A stretch of DNA of 64,000 nucleotides from positions 2,852,001 to 2,916,000 of the forward strand of contig CBDEVI010000002.1 in the NCBI GenBank assembly GCA_965243625.1, in the 5' to 3' direction. Origin of the DNA: JAJECS01 sp965243625. GTDB taxonomy: Bacteria; Chloroflexota; UBA11872. The notes beneath the pieces are model-generated. The model was not told the origin of the DNA, searched no databases, and saw nothing but the letters and a program-made list of their open reading frames with translations. Of this stretch, positions 48,946-56,502 are shown piece after piece (position 1 is the stretch's first letter; every line of letters begins with the position of its first letter). Made by a program: the position numbers and the translations under genes.

Positions 48946-50553
48946 TCAGGACGTGGTGGTGAAGTGCGTCGCCACGGCAAACGGTTCGCCGTTGCGCTGG
49001 CCGGTGACGCGCACATGATAGAGGGTGTTCGGGGCCAGCGGGTCGTTCGGGATGAGGGCCAGGGCGCGCCGCCACTCGCTGATTGAGCGAGTGATCTCGA
49101 CCGGTGCGCCGCCGTCCGGTGTCACGGTCGCGTCGCCCCACGCGACGCGGTCGCCGAGGCCGAAGATGAGGGTGATGGGCGGTCCAACCGGTCGGGGAAC
49201 GCCCGGCGCGGGGTCGGGCCACTCGGCGCCGTCCCAGGTGTGGGGCACGTTGACGGCGGCGTTGCGCGGCATCACCGACGGCAGCGGCACGTCGGCGGTG
49301 TGGCGCGGCGACAGCCCCACGTTGAACACGGCGGCGCGCGTGCCCTCGGCGGAGGCCCAGCCGTAGCCGACGTGCACCGCCGACGGGTGCACGAACATGT
49401 AGCGGTGGAAGACGGTGATTAGCGCCCATTCCAGCGTCCGCGCGGGCGGCAGAAAGCCGAACGTCTCGTCCACCCAACCCAAGGGATATCCGGCCGCGTC
49501 CGCGCGATCGCCGATGGTGCGTCCGGTGAATCCGGGCTTTCCGGCCACTTCCGTGTGCAGGCCGCCGGAGTTGGGGTCGTTGCGGTTGATCACGTAGTAA
49601 TCGGCGTGGGCCTGCGCCGCCTGCATCAGCGCCGGGTGCGCCGTCAGCGGCGGCAACCCCAGGTCGGCGCGCACCTCGTTCATGCGGTCCACGACCGCGT
49701 CGCCGCTGACGCTGACCGGCGCGGCGGGTGAGGCCGTTGGGGTAGGTGAGGCGGTTGGAGTAGGTATGGCCGTCGGGGTGGGTCCGGCCGTTGGTTCAGC
49801 TGTGGCCGTTGGGGCGGGTTCGGCGCCCTCGCGGCGCGGCTGCAAGACCGATTCCGGGAAAAGACCAAGTTGCTTGGCCAGATCGCCGCCGTTGGCGATG
49901 GTCACCTCCCCCGCGCGCGCCCAGGGAGTGTCGATGTGCCACAGCTGGATCACGGCCCGCTGCGCGCGGATGGCGCTCATGCCGTCGTAGTGCACGATTT
50001 CGGATGTCGGCAGGCCAAACCAGCGCAGCGGGTCGTCGGGTCCGAAGTACGCGTCGCGAATCGGCGGGCTGGCATCCATGAAGCCCCAGCGGCGGCCGAT
50101 GACCTCGTTCCAGGACAGCCCCCGCTCCTCGGGAAAGGTCTGGTGCCGCGGCACCAGCAGCCGAGCCAATTCGTCGTCGAGGCCTGCGCGATTGAGCTCG
50201 TCGAAGATGTTGATGAACATCACCTGCGAGGTGGCGGGATGCCACTGGAACACCAGCTTCTGCATCACCTGGACGGTGAAGCCGAGCCACTCGAAGCGCT
50301 GGCTCACGGGAAAGCCCACGACGTGCGGACCGCCCAGCTCCTGGAATCGGGTCCAGAAGGGAATGCCGTCGGCATCGCTCACGAGATAGCCGGCGCCGGG
50401 CGGGGCGTCGCCCGCGGCCTGCGTGTAGACATGACCGCCGGGCACCGCGTAGTCCGCATCTTGCCCAAGCGCCGGGCTGGCCGTGGCCCAGACCACGAGG
50501 CCCAGGATCACGGCCCCGAGCCGCCACCAGCGCGCAACTCTCGCCCGGACCAT
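48946..50553 (-). CDS. Secreted CAP-domain protein with N-terminal duplicated Gly/Trp domain
   Basis: A 535-residue exported protein. Signal peptide residues 1-30 (LGLVVWATASPALG). Residues about 36-235 are the duplicated domain shared with the genes at 6399 and 15628 (LGGPHVVGFPVS...LVFQW and FGLPTS...AVIQLW). A Pro/Thr tether runs from 240 to 278. Residues about 285-415 are a CAP/SCP domain: VVDRMNEVRADLGLPPL, ALMQAAQAHADYYV, and AVHVGYGWA, though the classic second His region is altered. A C-terminal Ig-like segment follows. CAP domains in bacteria bind or process cell-wall or lipid ligands. The role is unknown. Confidence 0.78.
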   Translation of the reverse strand: MVRARVARWWRLGAVILGLVVWATASPALGQDADYAVPGGHVYTQAAGDAPPGAGYLVSDADGIPFWTRFQELGGPHVVGFPVSQRFEWLGFTVQVMQKLVFQWHPATSQVMFINIFDELNRAGLDDELARLLVPRHQTFPEERGLSWNEVIGRRWGFMDASPPIRDAYFGPDDPLRWFGLPTSEIVHYDGMSAIRAQRAVIQLWHIDTPWARAGEVTIANGGDLAKQLGLFPESVLQPRREGAEPAPTATAEPTAGPTPTAIPTPTASPTPTASPAAPVSVSGDAVVDRMNEVRADLGLPPLTAHPALMQAAQAHADYYVINRNDPNSGGLHTEVAGKPGFTGRTIGDRADAAGYPLGWVDETFGFLPPARTLEWALITVFHRYMFVHPSAVHVGYGWASAEGTRAAVFNVGLSPRHTADVPLPSVMPRNAAVNVPHTWDGAEWPDPAPGVPRPVGPPITLIFGLGDRVAWGDATVTPDGGAPVEITRSISEWRRALALIPNDPLAPNTLYHVRVTGQRNGEPFAVATHFTTTS

Positions 50554-50710
50554 GCCGCGATGGTAACGGCTGGTGCGTCAACGAGGGGTGTACAGGGCGG
50601 TGGGTTGACCGTGGGCGGGCGAGTTTTTGGCATGTTCGGCGTTTAACTTCGACTCCGAAGCTTCGTTCTATTTCGCTGGGGCTGCGGGCGCTTGGGCCGG
50701 CCGTGCCGCG

Positions 50711-50734
50711 GGCGGCCACAAGGGCCGCCCCTAC
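50711..50734. repeat. Short inverted repeat, family C-like
   Basis: GGGCGGCC-ACAA-GGGCCGCCC-type palindrome ending in CCTACAGCG in the gap 50554-50797. The gap also carries a GTTTAACTTCGACTCC stretch; no gene is seen. Confidence 0.5.
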
Positions 50735-50797
50735 AGCGGAGGGGTCGCCGGACCAGTGGCCGAATCGTGGGGGCGGTTCGCGAACTGCCGTTTTGGG

Positions 50798-51220
50798 CTA
50801 GTCGCCGACGGCGCTCTCGATGACGTCCACCGTATGGCTGCCGTCGGGCGCGACGTCGATGGCGACCACGTCGATTCGCCAGTCCATCGCATCGACGGAC
50901 TGGGCATAGCGGCGGCCCAGGGCCACGAGCCGGCGGGCCTTGGCGGTCGAGATGGCGTCCCGTGCCTCGCCGAAGGCGCCCGTGCGGCGCGTCTTGACCT
51001 CGACGAGGACCACGGCGCCTCCGTGTCGCGCCACCAGGTCCACCTCACCGCGGCCGACGCGCCGGTTGCGCTCGAGCACCTCATACCCGCGTCGCCGCAG
51101 CTCGCGCGCGGCCAGGTCTTCGCCCCACCGGCCCAGCGCGGCCCGATCCTCGACGGGCGCCCGGCGGGCCGGCGAGAGGCGGCGCAGTTTGGCGACCAGC
51201 CGGGCGGCCCAGACCTTCAC
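50798..51220 (-). CDS. YraN/UPF0102-family putative endonuclease
   Basis: A 140-residue protein of the UPF0102 (YraN) family, related to Holliday-junction resolvases. The nuclease core is LGRWGEDLAARELRRRGY...GEVDLVARHGGAVVLVEVKTRR, with the E-x(n)-D-x(n)-ExK metal-site pattern. It is the last gene of an rplS-rnhB-yraN operon, the same order as in many bacteria, and starts 16 bases after rnhB. Its biochemical substrate is not established. Confidence 0.88.
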   Translation of the reverse strand: MKVWAARLVAKLRRLSPARRAPVEDRAALGRWGEDLAARELRRRGYEVLERNRRVGRGEVDLVARHGGAVVLVEVKTRRTGAFGEARDAISTAKARRLVALGRRYAQSVDAMDWRIDVVAIDVAPDGSHTVDVIESAVGD

Positions 51221-51236
51221 GGGTGCGAGGCGTTGG

Positions 51237-51908
51237 CTATGCGGCCGGGGCGACGCGCCGGCATTCGGCGACCGGGCGAAAGCTGGCGCGGTGCAGCGGC
51301 GACGGCCCTTCGGCGGCCAGCGCTTCGCGGTGCGCCGGCGTCCCGTAGCCCTTGTGCCGACCGAAGCCGTAGGCCGGATGTTGGATGCAGAGGCGCCGCA
51401 TCAACTCGTCGCGGGCGACCTTGGCGCACACCGAGGCGGCGGCGACGGCCAGGCAGGTGGCGTCGGCGCGAACGATGGCGTCTTGCGTGTTCGCGTAGCG
51501 GCAATCGGCGGGAAGGGGAAAGGCGTCCACGATAACGTGGTCGGGCGCCACCGGCAGCGCATCCAGCGCCCGCAGCATGGCCAGGCGCGAGGCCGCGGCG
51601 ATGCCGATGTGGTCGATCAGGCTCGGTGAGACATAGGCCACGCGGGCGGCGATGGCGGTGGCGTGCACGCGGGCGCTCCAGCGGCGGCGTTCGGCGGCGC
51701 TGAGCTGCTTGGAGTCGGTCAGGCCCCACAGCAGCCGGCGGTCGGCGTAGGCGGCTGGCGGCAGGATCACCGCGGCCGCCGTCACCGGCCCGGCCCAGGC
51801 CCCGCGTCCGGCCTCGTCGACCCCGGCGATACGCCGGACGCCGCGCTGCAAGAGCGCACGCTCGTGAGGGAGGTCGTGAATCCGAGGCTGGGAGGAGGCG
51901 GGAACCAC
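51237..51908 (-). CDS. rnhB: Ribonuclease HII
   Basis: A 223-residue type 2 RNase H that removes ribonucleotides and RNA primers from DNA. Catalytic Asp and Glu are in IAGVDEAGRGAWAGPV, the third Asp is in HVIVDAFPLP, and the fourth region is ASVCAKVARDELM; HPAYGFGRHKGYGTPAHREAL is the conserved C-terminal segment with the Gly-Tyr. The GTG start at 51908 is 18 bases after rplS. Length is normal. Confidence 0.93.
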   Translation of the reverse strand: MVPASSQPRIHDLPHERALLQRGVRRIAGVDEAGRGAWAGPVTAAAVILPPAAYADRRLLWGLTDSKQLSAAERRRWSARVHATAIAARVAYVSPSLIDHIGIAAASRLAMLRALDALPVAPDHVIVDAFPLPADCRYANTQDAIVRADATCLAVAAASVCAKVARDELMRRLCIQHPAYGFGRHKGYGTPAHREALAAEGPSPLHRASFRPVAECRRVAPAA

Positions 51909-51926
51909 TCACCCCCTCGGACGTTG

Positions 51927-52274
51927 CTAGGCGCGCCGCTCCTTGACCCGAGCGGCCCGACCGACGCGGTCGCGCAGATAGTACAGCCTGGCACGGCGCA
52001 CTTTGCCGCGGCGCGTCACTTCGATGTCGCGCACGATCGGCGAGTGCAGCAGGAACGTGCGCTCGACGCCGAGGCCGTGCGTCACGCGTCGCACGGTGAA
52101 GTTTTCATTCACTCCACCGCCGCGGCGGCGAATCACCGTGCCCTCGAAGACCTGCACGCGCTCGTTGTCGCCTTCGCGCACCGTCACGTGGACGCGGACC
52201 GTATCCCCGACCTGGAATTCGGGAATCTCGTCCCGCAGTTGGGCGCGTTCGAACTCGTCGATGAGGCTTGCCAT
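51927..52274 (-). CDS. rplS: 50S ribosomal protein L19
   Basis: A 115-residue L19: MASLIDEFERAQLRDEIPEF, VGDTVRVHVTVREGDNERVQ, GTVIRRRGGGVNENFTVRRV and GKVRRARLYYLRDR are near-invariant. It bridges the two ribosomal subunits. In many bacteria rplS follows rpsP-rimM-trmD; here it is on the opposite strand 2.7 kb from that operon and heads rnhB and yraN. The ATG at 52274 is supported by the family start. Confidence 0.95.
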   Translation of the reverse strand: MASLIDEFERAQLRDEIPEFQVGDTVRVHVTVREGDNERVQVFEGTVIRRRGGGVNENFTVRRVTHGLGVERTFLLHSPIVRDIEVTRRGKVRRARLYYLRDRVGRAARVKERRA

Positions 52275-52399
52275 GCGATTGCTGCTTGCCGGGGCGCCAT
52301 CTGCCCACCGGGGAGATGGCACGGGAATCCGCTGCGCCCATGCTGGGCGCGGGACGCCACGTTACCACAAGGCGGGCGTGTGGCGGTGACATTGACGGC

Positions 52400-52915
52400 G
52401 CCGGACCCCCTCACCCCAACCCTCTCCCAGTGGGAGAGGGAGCCGGACCGGATCGTCACCCTGGCGGAGGCCGGGGTTCAGGGCCGCCGGGCGGATCCCC
52501 TCACCCCGACCCTCTCCCCGTAGGAGAGGGAGCCGGACCGCCGCTCACCGCAGCCCCCTGCCCGGAAAGAGACCGTTGCGCAATCCTGTAGGGGCGCCCC
52601 TAATGGGACTCGACCGGTAGCCCGGCGTCATCCGGTGGCCCGCGCTGCGTGCAGCGTGGGCCAGCTATGCGCGGTCTCCCAGGCTGCACGCAGCCTGGGC
52701 CACCGGGCCAAGTCCGTCATTCCCGCGGAGGCGGGAATCCACCGTTCATTGAACCTGGGGGTGAACAGGATGCGCCCGGTGATCCCCAAGCCCGGCTGGA
52801 TTCTGCAAGGGTCTCCTCCAGGGAGAGGGAGCCGGACCCTGGGCGGAGAAGACGAGGTGCCGGGGCGATTCATCCGCGGCGAATCCCACGCTGCGCGCAG
52901 CGTGGGCCACCGGGC
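52400..52915. repeat. Repeat cluster: families G, D and B
   Basis: The 718-base gap 52275-52992 has no gene. It is a mosaic of repeats: family G at 52400-52450 and 52496-52540 (CCCTCACCCCAACCCTCTCC type), family D at 52633-52663, 52680-52707 and 52884-52915 (GGCCCGCGCTGCGTGCAGCG, in both orientations), family B at 52711-52742 (TCCGTCATTCCCGCGGAGGC), and a G-like fragment at 52806-52840. This is the densest repeat region of the window. Confidence 0.8.
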
Positions 52916-52952
52916 ACGTTACAAATAACACCTAAAACGGCGGCATCGTTCC

Positions 52953-52958
52953 TATACT
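52953..52958 (+). promoter_or_regulatory. Candidate -10 box for VanW gene
   Basis: TATACT within CGTTCCTATACTGAATC, 35 bases upstream of the ATG at 52993, directly after the repeat cluster. The -35 region is not evident. Confidence 0.4.
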
Positions 52959-52992
52959 GAATCATCCATGGCGCTGTGAGCCCACCTGCTCC

Positions 52993-54882
52993 ATGACCCG
53001 TCGCCAGATGCTCATCACCGCTGCCGCCGGTGGCATTGGCGCCGCCGCTGCCGCCGCCTCAGGCTGGACCGCGTTCGTGGCCGTGCGGGAGGCGAAGCTC
53101 GCGGGCCAGTTTCGCCCGGGTGCGGTCGTTGACGGGGAGGATCTGGCCGGCCTGACGTTCGACGAGGCCGTGGCGCGCGCGCGGGCACGGTGGGCGCCGT
53201 ACATCGAGAGTCCCATCGTCCTGCGGCTTGGCGGGCGGACCTGGACGCCGGCCGCCCATGAGATCGGCATTTCGGTGGACTTCATGACGCCCCTTCGCGA
53301 AGCCTACGCCTGGCGTCGCGAGGCGGCGCTGACCGACCAGGTCCTGGGCCGCGCGGCCGGCGGGCCGGACGCCTATGACGGGCACACGGTCGTCAACTTT
53401 GACCCGACGGTTTTCCAAGCGTATTTGGAGCGCATCGCCGTCTCGGTGCACCTCGACCCGGTCGACAGCGTGCTGCGGATCGAGGAGCAGGCCGGCCGGC
53501 GCCGCCTGGTCGTCGACCCGTCGCGCGAGGGCCGACAGCTCGCCCCCGCCGGCTATGCGGACAGCGTGGCCGCCAACCTGCGGCCGCCGACGCGATTGGT
53601 CGTCGACCTGGCGTCCGAGGCCATCGCGCCCGCCGTGGTTGAGGATCAGCTCGAACCTATTGCCGCCGATGCCGCTGGCTTGCTCGACGGCAACATCGGG
53701 ATCAACACGCCGTGGGCGAGCTGGAAGGTCGCTCGGGACTCGCTGATTTCCGCTGTCGCGATTGACGGCCCCGCCGATGATCCGGAGATCAAGATCTCGC
53801 TGGACTATGCGTCCTTCGAGCGCCTTGCGCGGCAGGTTGCGGATCGTCTCCGCGTCGCTCCGGCTGACCCGCGCATCCGGATGAGCGCATCGGGTGAAAT
53901 CCTCCTGCTCGACGAAGGCCGCGCCGGCCGGCACGTCGACGTGGAGAGTCTCTGGACGCGCGTGCAGACCGCCTTCGCCAGCGGCGAATCGGCGGTGCAG
54001 GCGCCGATCGTCGTCGTCAAGCCCGACGTCAGCCGGCTCACGGCCAAGGAGCTCCAGTTCGACAACGTCATCGCCGTCGGCGAGTCGATCTTCTGGGGCT
54101 CCGAGGAAAACCGGATCCACAACATCGACCATGGATCCCGGCTCATCGACGGCGCCATCATCGCGCCCGGCGAGTCCTTCTCACTCAACGAAACGGTCGG
54201 GCCGATCACGATTGATAACGGCTTCGTGGAGGGACTGGTCATCGCGCCCACGCGCACCGAGCCCGGCGTCGGCGGCGGCATCTGCCAGGTTTCCACCACG
54301 CTCTTCCGGGCGCTGTTCTGGTCCGGGCTGCCCATCGACGAGCGTTGGCAGCATGTCTATCGCGTGGGGTACTACGAGCTGGGCGAGAACAGCCCGCCCG
54401 GATTCGACGCCGCAATCTGGCAACCGCGGCAGGACCTGCGGGCGACGAACGACACCCCCCACTACCTCTTGATTCGACGCGAGTTCGACCCGGTGAATCT
54501 GATCCTGCGCTTCAAGATATTCGGCGCGCCCATCGGGCGGAAGGTCACGCTCGACTCGTCACGCGGGGAGATTGCCGAGCCGCCGCCGCCGGTGGTCGTG
54601 GCGAACCCCGAGCTGGAACCAGGCGAAGTCAAGCAAACGGATTCCGCCCGCGAGGGCATGAAGACCGTGATCTACCGCCACGTGGCGCTCGGCGACCAGG
54701 TGCTATTCAAGGACCAGTTCGCGTCGCTGTTCCGAGCCTGGCCCGAGCGGTGGGAGGTCGGGCCGAACGAGGACGGCACCCTGGACACGAGCCAGATTCC
54801 CGAGTACGTGCCGCCCGGAGGGGAGACGCCGGACGACGACGAGGCGCCGGCCGGCAATGGGGGGTCGTCCGCCCAGTCGTAG
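52993..54882 (+). CDS. VanW-family cell-envelope protein
   Basis: A 629-residue exported protein. The N-terminus MTRRQMLITAAAGGIGAAAAAA is a signal anchor with a twin-arginine pair. Two peptidoglycan-binding-4-like domains (about residues 40-360) precede the VanW domain at about 370-490: GSRLIDGAIIAPGESFSLNE, GVGGGICQVSTTLFRALFWS and HVYRVGYYELG. A C-terminal segment (AREGMKTVIYRHV...SLFRAWP) resembles the G5-like end common in these proteins. VanW proteins are tied to cell-wall function in vancomycin-resistance clusters and elsewhere, but their activity is unknown. No van genes are nearby, so this is the ordinary chromosomal form. Confidence 0.85.
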   Translation: MTRRQMLITAAAGGIGAAAAAASGWTAFVAVREAKLAGQFRPGAVVDGEDLAGLTFDEAVARARARWAPYIESPIVLRLGGRTWTPAAHEIGISVDFMTPLREAYAWRREAALTDQVLGRAAGGPDAYDGHTVVNFDPTVFQAYLERIAVSVHLDPVDSVLRIEEQAGRRRLVVDPSREGRQLAPAGYADSVAANLRPPTRLVVDLASEAIAPAVVEDQLEPIAADAAGLLDGNIGINTPWASWKVARDSLISAVAIDGPADDPEIKISLDYASFERLARQVADRLRVAPADPRIRMSASGEILLLDEGRAGRHVDVESLWTRVQTAFASGESAVQAPIVVVKPDVSRLTAKELQFDNVIAVGESIFWGSEENRIHNIDHGSRLIDGAIIAPGESFSLNETVGPITIDNGFVEGLVIAPTRTEPGVGGGICQVSTTLFRALFWSGLPIDERWQHVYRVGYYELGENSPPGFDAAIWQPRQDLRATNDTPHYLLIRREFDPVNLILRFKIFGAPIGRKVTLDSSRGEIAEPPPPVVVANPELEPGEVKQTDSAREGMKTVIYRHVALGDQVLFKDQFASLFRAWPERWEVGPNEDGTLDTSQIPEYVPPGGETPDDDEAPAGNGGSSAQS

Positions 54883-54905
54883 CCGCCATGTAGCATAATG
54901 GCGGC
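54882..54905. repeat. Inverted repeat containing a -10-like box
   Basis: GCCGCCAT (54882-54889) and ATGGCGGC (54898-54905) form a perfect 8-bp inverted repeat with an 8-base spacer carrying a CATAAT at 54894-54899. It overlaps the stop of the VanW gene and lies 60 bases before rpsP; it could be an operator-like element or terminator hairpin. Confidence 0.5.
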
Positions 54906-54906
54906 C

Positions 54907-54936
54907 GAGGGCAGCCTTGCGGCTGCTCGCTTTTTC
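54907..54936 (+). terminator. Terminator-like hairpin in rpsP leader
   Basis: GCAGCC-TTGC-GGCTGC followed by TCGCTTTTTC. With the -10-like CATAAT just upstream, it falls at the start of an rpsP transcript and could be an attenuator, or it could end the VanW transcript. Confidence 0.55.
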
Positions 54937-54963
54937 TCACCCTTACGTTTGGAGCACCGTCGA

Positions 54964-55233
54964 ATGTTGCGAATCCGCCTGGCGCGGCTTGGTCGGAGAA
55001 ACCGCCCGCACTATCGGGTGGTCGTGGCCGAACGCCGCTCGGGTCGTGACGGCCGCCGCGTCGACGAGCTTGGTCACTACGATCCCCTCACCGAGCCGTC
55101 CACCGTGGTGCTGGACGTTCCGCGCACCGAGGAGTGGATCCGCAAGGGCGCCCAGCCCACCGAGCGCGTGCGCAAGCTGCTGGAGATCGCGCGCGAGGCC
55201 GCGGCCGCCGCGCCCGCCGGCAACGGCGAGTAG
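54964..55233 (+). CDS. rpsP: 30S ribosomal protein S16
   Basis: An 89-residue S16: MLRIRLARLGRRNRPHYRVVVAERRSGRDG and ELGHYDPLTEPSTVVLD are the conserved core, followed by the RKGAQPTERVRKLL helix. It is needed for 30S assembly. GGAG lies 10 bases before the ATG at 54964; a longer frame from 54898 has no support. It begins the rpsP-khpA-trmD-GroEL-like operon; rimM, usually between rpsP and trmD, is absent. Confidence 0.95.
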   Translation: MLRIRLARLGRRNRPHYRVVVAERRSGRDGRRVDELGHYDPLTEPSTVVLDVPRTEEWIRKGAQPTERVRKLLEIAREAAAAAPAGNGE

Positions 55234-55242
55234 CCCGGACCC

Positions 55243-55479
55243 GTGGACGAGCTGATCGAATTCATCGGTCGAAACCTGGCCACGGTGCCCGACGAGGTGC
55301 GCGTGGAGCGCTTTCGCCGCCACCACCTGCACGTTTACAAGCTGTTCGTCGACCCGCAGGACATGGGGCGGGTGATCGGGCGGCAGGGCCGGGTGGCCAT
55401 CGCGATCCGGGCCGTCATGCAGGCGGCGCCCATCAGCCAGGGACGGCGGCTGGCGCTCGACATCCAGGAAGCCAGCTAG
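55243..55479 (+). CDS. khpA: KH-domain RNA-binding protein KhpA
   Basis: A 78-residue KH protein. The core is HLHVYKLFVDPQDMGRVIGRQGRVAIAIRAVMQ with the GxxG loop as GRQG. KhpA pairs with KhpB/Jag (31547 here) as a small-RNA-binding regulator of cell-envelope and division genes. GTG start at 55243, nine bases after rpsP. It occupies the place before trmD that it has in most Gram-positive genomes. Confidence 0.92.
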   Translation: MDELIEFIGRNLATVPDEVRVERFRRHHLHVYKLFVDPQDMGRVIGRQGRVAIAIRAVMQAAPISQGRRLALDIQEAS

Positions 55480-55602
55480 GCGCCATCGTCGCCGACGCCG
55501 CGATGCCCGCCGCAGGCGCGTCGCGGCGCTAGGGGATTCCGGCGTACGCTTGACCGACCGCCGCTAGGAATACTCTGAAGAAGCCCATCGAGTCGACCTC
55601 GA

Positions 55603-55687
55603 CCCGTTCGCCCCTTCGATGAACTCAGGGCAGGCTCTGAGCGAAGTCGAAGGGCCGTTCATGGTTCGACAAGCTCACCACGAACGG
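55603..55687. repeat. Dispersed inverted repeat, family A
   Basis: Copy with CCCCTTCGATGAACTCAGGG and GGTTCGACAAGCTCACCACG arms in the 270-base gap between khpA and trmD. It separates the operon into two parts; no other feature is seen in 55480-55749. Confidence 0.75.
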
Positions 55688-55749
55688 ATTGGGGCACGGT
55701 ACAGGGGACTATTCGGAGATTCCCTAGGTCAGAAAGCCGGAGGGAGTTC

Positions 55750-56502
55750 GTGCGCTTCGATGTCGTCACCATCTTTCCCGGCATGCTGGAGCCTGTGCTT
55801 CAGGCAAGCCTGCTGGGCAAGGCGCGCGCCCGCGGGCTGATCGACGTCCACGTCCACGACCTGCGGCGATGGGCGGACCCGCCCCACCGACAGGTGGACG
55901 ACTATTCCTACGGCGGCGGGCCGGGAATGCTCATGAAGCCGGAGCCGATCGTGCGCGCCGTCGAAGAGCTGCGAACCGCGGACTCGTGGACGGTGCTGCT
56001 CTCGCCACAGGCTCCGCCCCTCACCCAGCCGGCCGTGAAGCGCCTGGCCGAGCGGGGACACCTGATCCTCGTCTGCGGGCGCTACGAGGGCGTCGACGAC
56101 CGGGTGCGCGACCTGGTCATCGATGAAGAAGTCAGCATCGGCGACTACGTCGTCGCCGGCGGCGAGGCGCCGGCCCTGGTGCTCATCGAGGCAACTTCGC
56201 GGCTGATTCCGGGCGTCGTCGGATGCGAAGACTCGGTGCGGGACGAGTCGCATGCCGCGGGCTTGCTGGAGCATCCGCAGTACACCCGCCCGGAGGAGTT
56301 CCGCGGTCGGCGCGTGCCGGCCACGCTGCTCAGCGGCGACCACGGGCGCGTGGCGGATTGGCGGCGGGCGCAGGCGCTGCGACGCACGCTCGACCGTCGG
56401 CCCGATTTGCTGTCCGAACGCGACCTCACCGACGCACAGCGGCGACAACTGGCCGACTTCGAATTGGACCGGCCCGACGATGCCGGTGAGGCGCACCCGT
56501 GA
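55750..56502 (+). CDS. trmD: tRNA (guanine-N1)-methyltransferase
   Basis: A 250-residue TrmD that makes m1G37 in tRNAs reading C-starting codons and prevents frameshifting. MRFDVVTIFPGMLEPVLQ, YGGGPGMLMKPEPI, LILVCGRYEGVDDRV and SIGDYVVAGGEAPALVLIE are near-invariant; the trefoil-knot SAM site is LVCGRYEG. GTG start at 55750 with GGAGGG upstream. Its stop overlaps the start of the GroEL-like gene (GTGA), so translation of the two is coupled. Confidence 0.95.
   Translation: MRFDVVTIFPGMLEPVLQASLLGKARARGLIDVHVHDLRRWADPPHRQVDDYSYGGGPGMLMKPEPIVRAVEELRTADSWTVLLSPQAPPLTQPAVKRLAERGHLILVCGRYEGVDDRVRDLVIDEEVSIGDYVVAGGEAPALVLIEATSRLIPGVVGCEDSVRDESHAAGLLEHPQYTRPEEFRGRRVPATLLSGDHGRVADWRRAQALRRTLDRRPDLLSERDLTDAQRRQLADFELDRPDDAGEAHP

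Noticed and set aside
52400..52915. CRISPR array
   Set aside because: Repeats are inverted, of different families and irregular spacing; no cas genes and no regular spacers.
52993..54882. Vancomycin-resistance cluster because of VanW
   Set aside because: VanW-domain proteins are common in Chloroflexota without van ligases; no vanA/H/X/Y/S/R neighbours.
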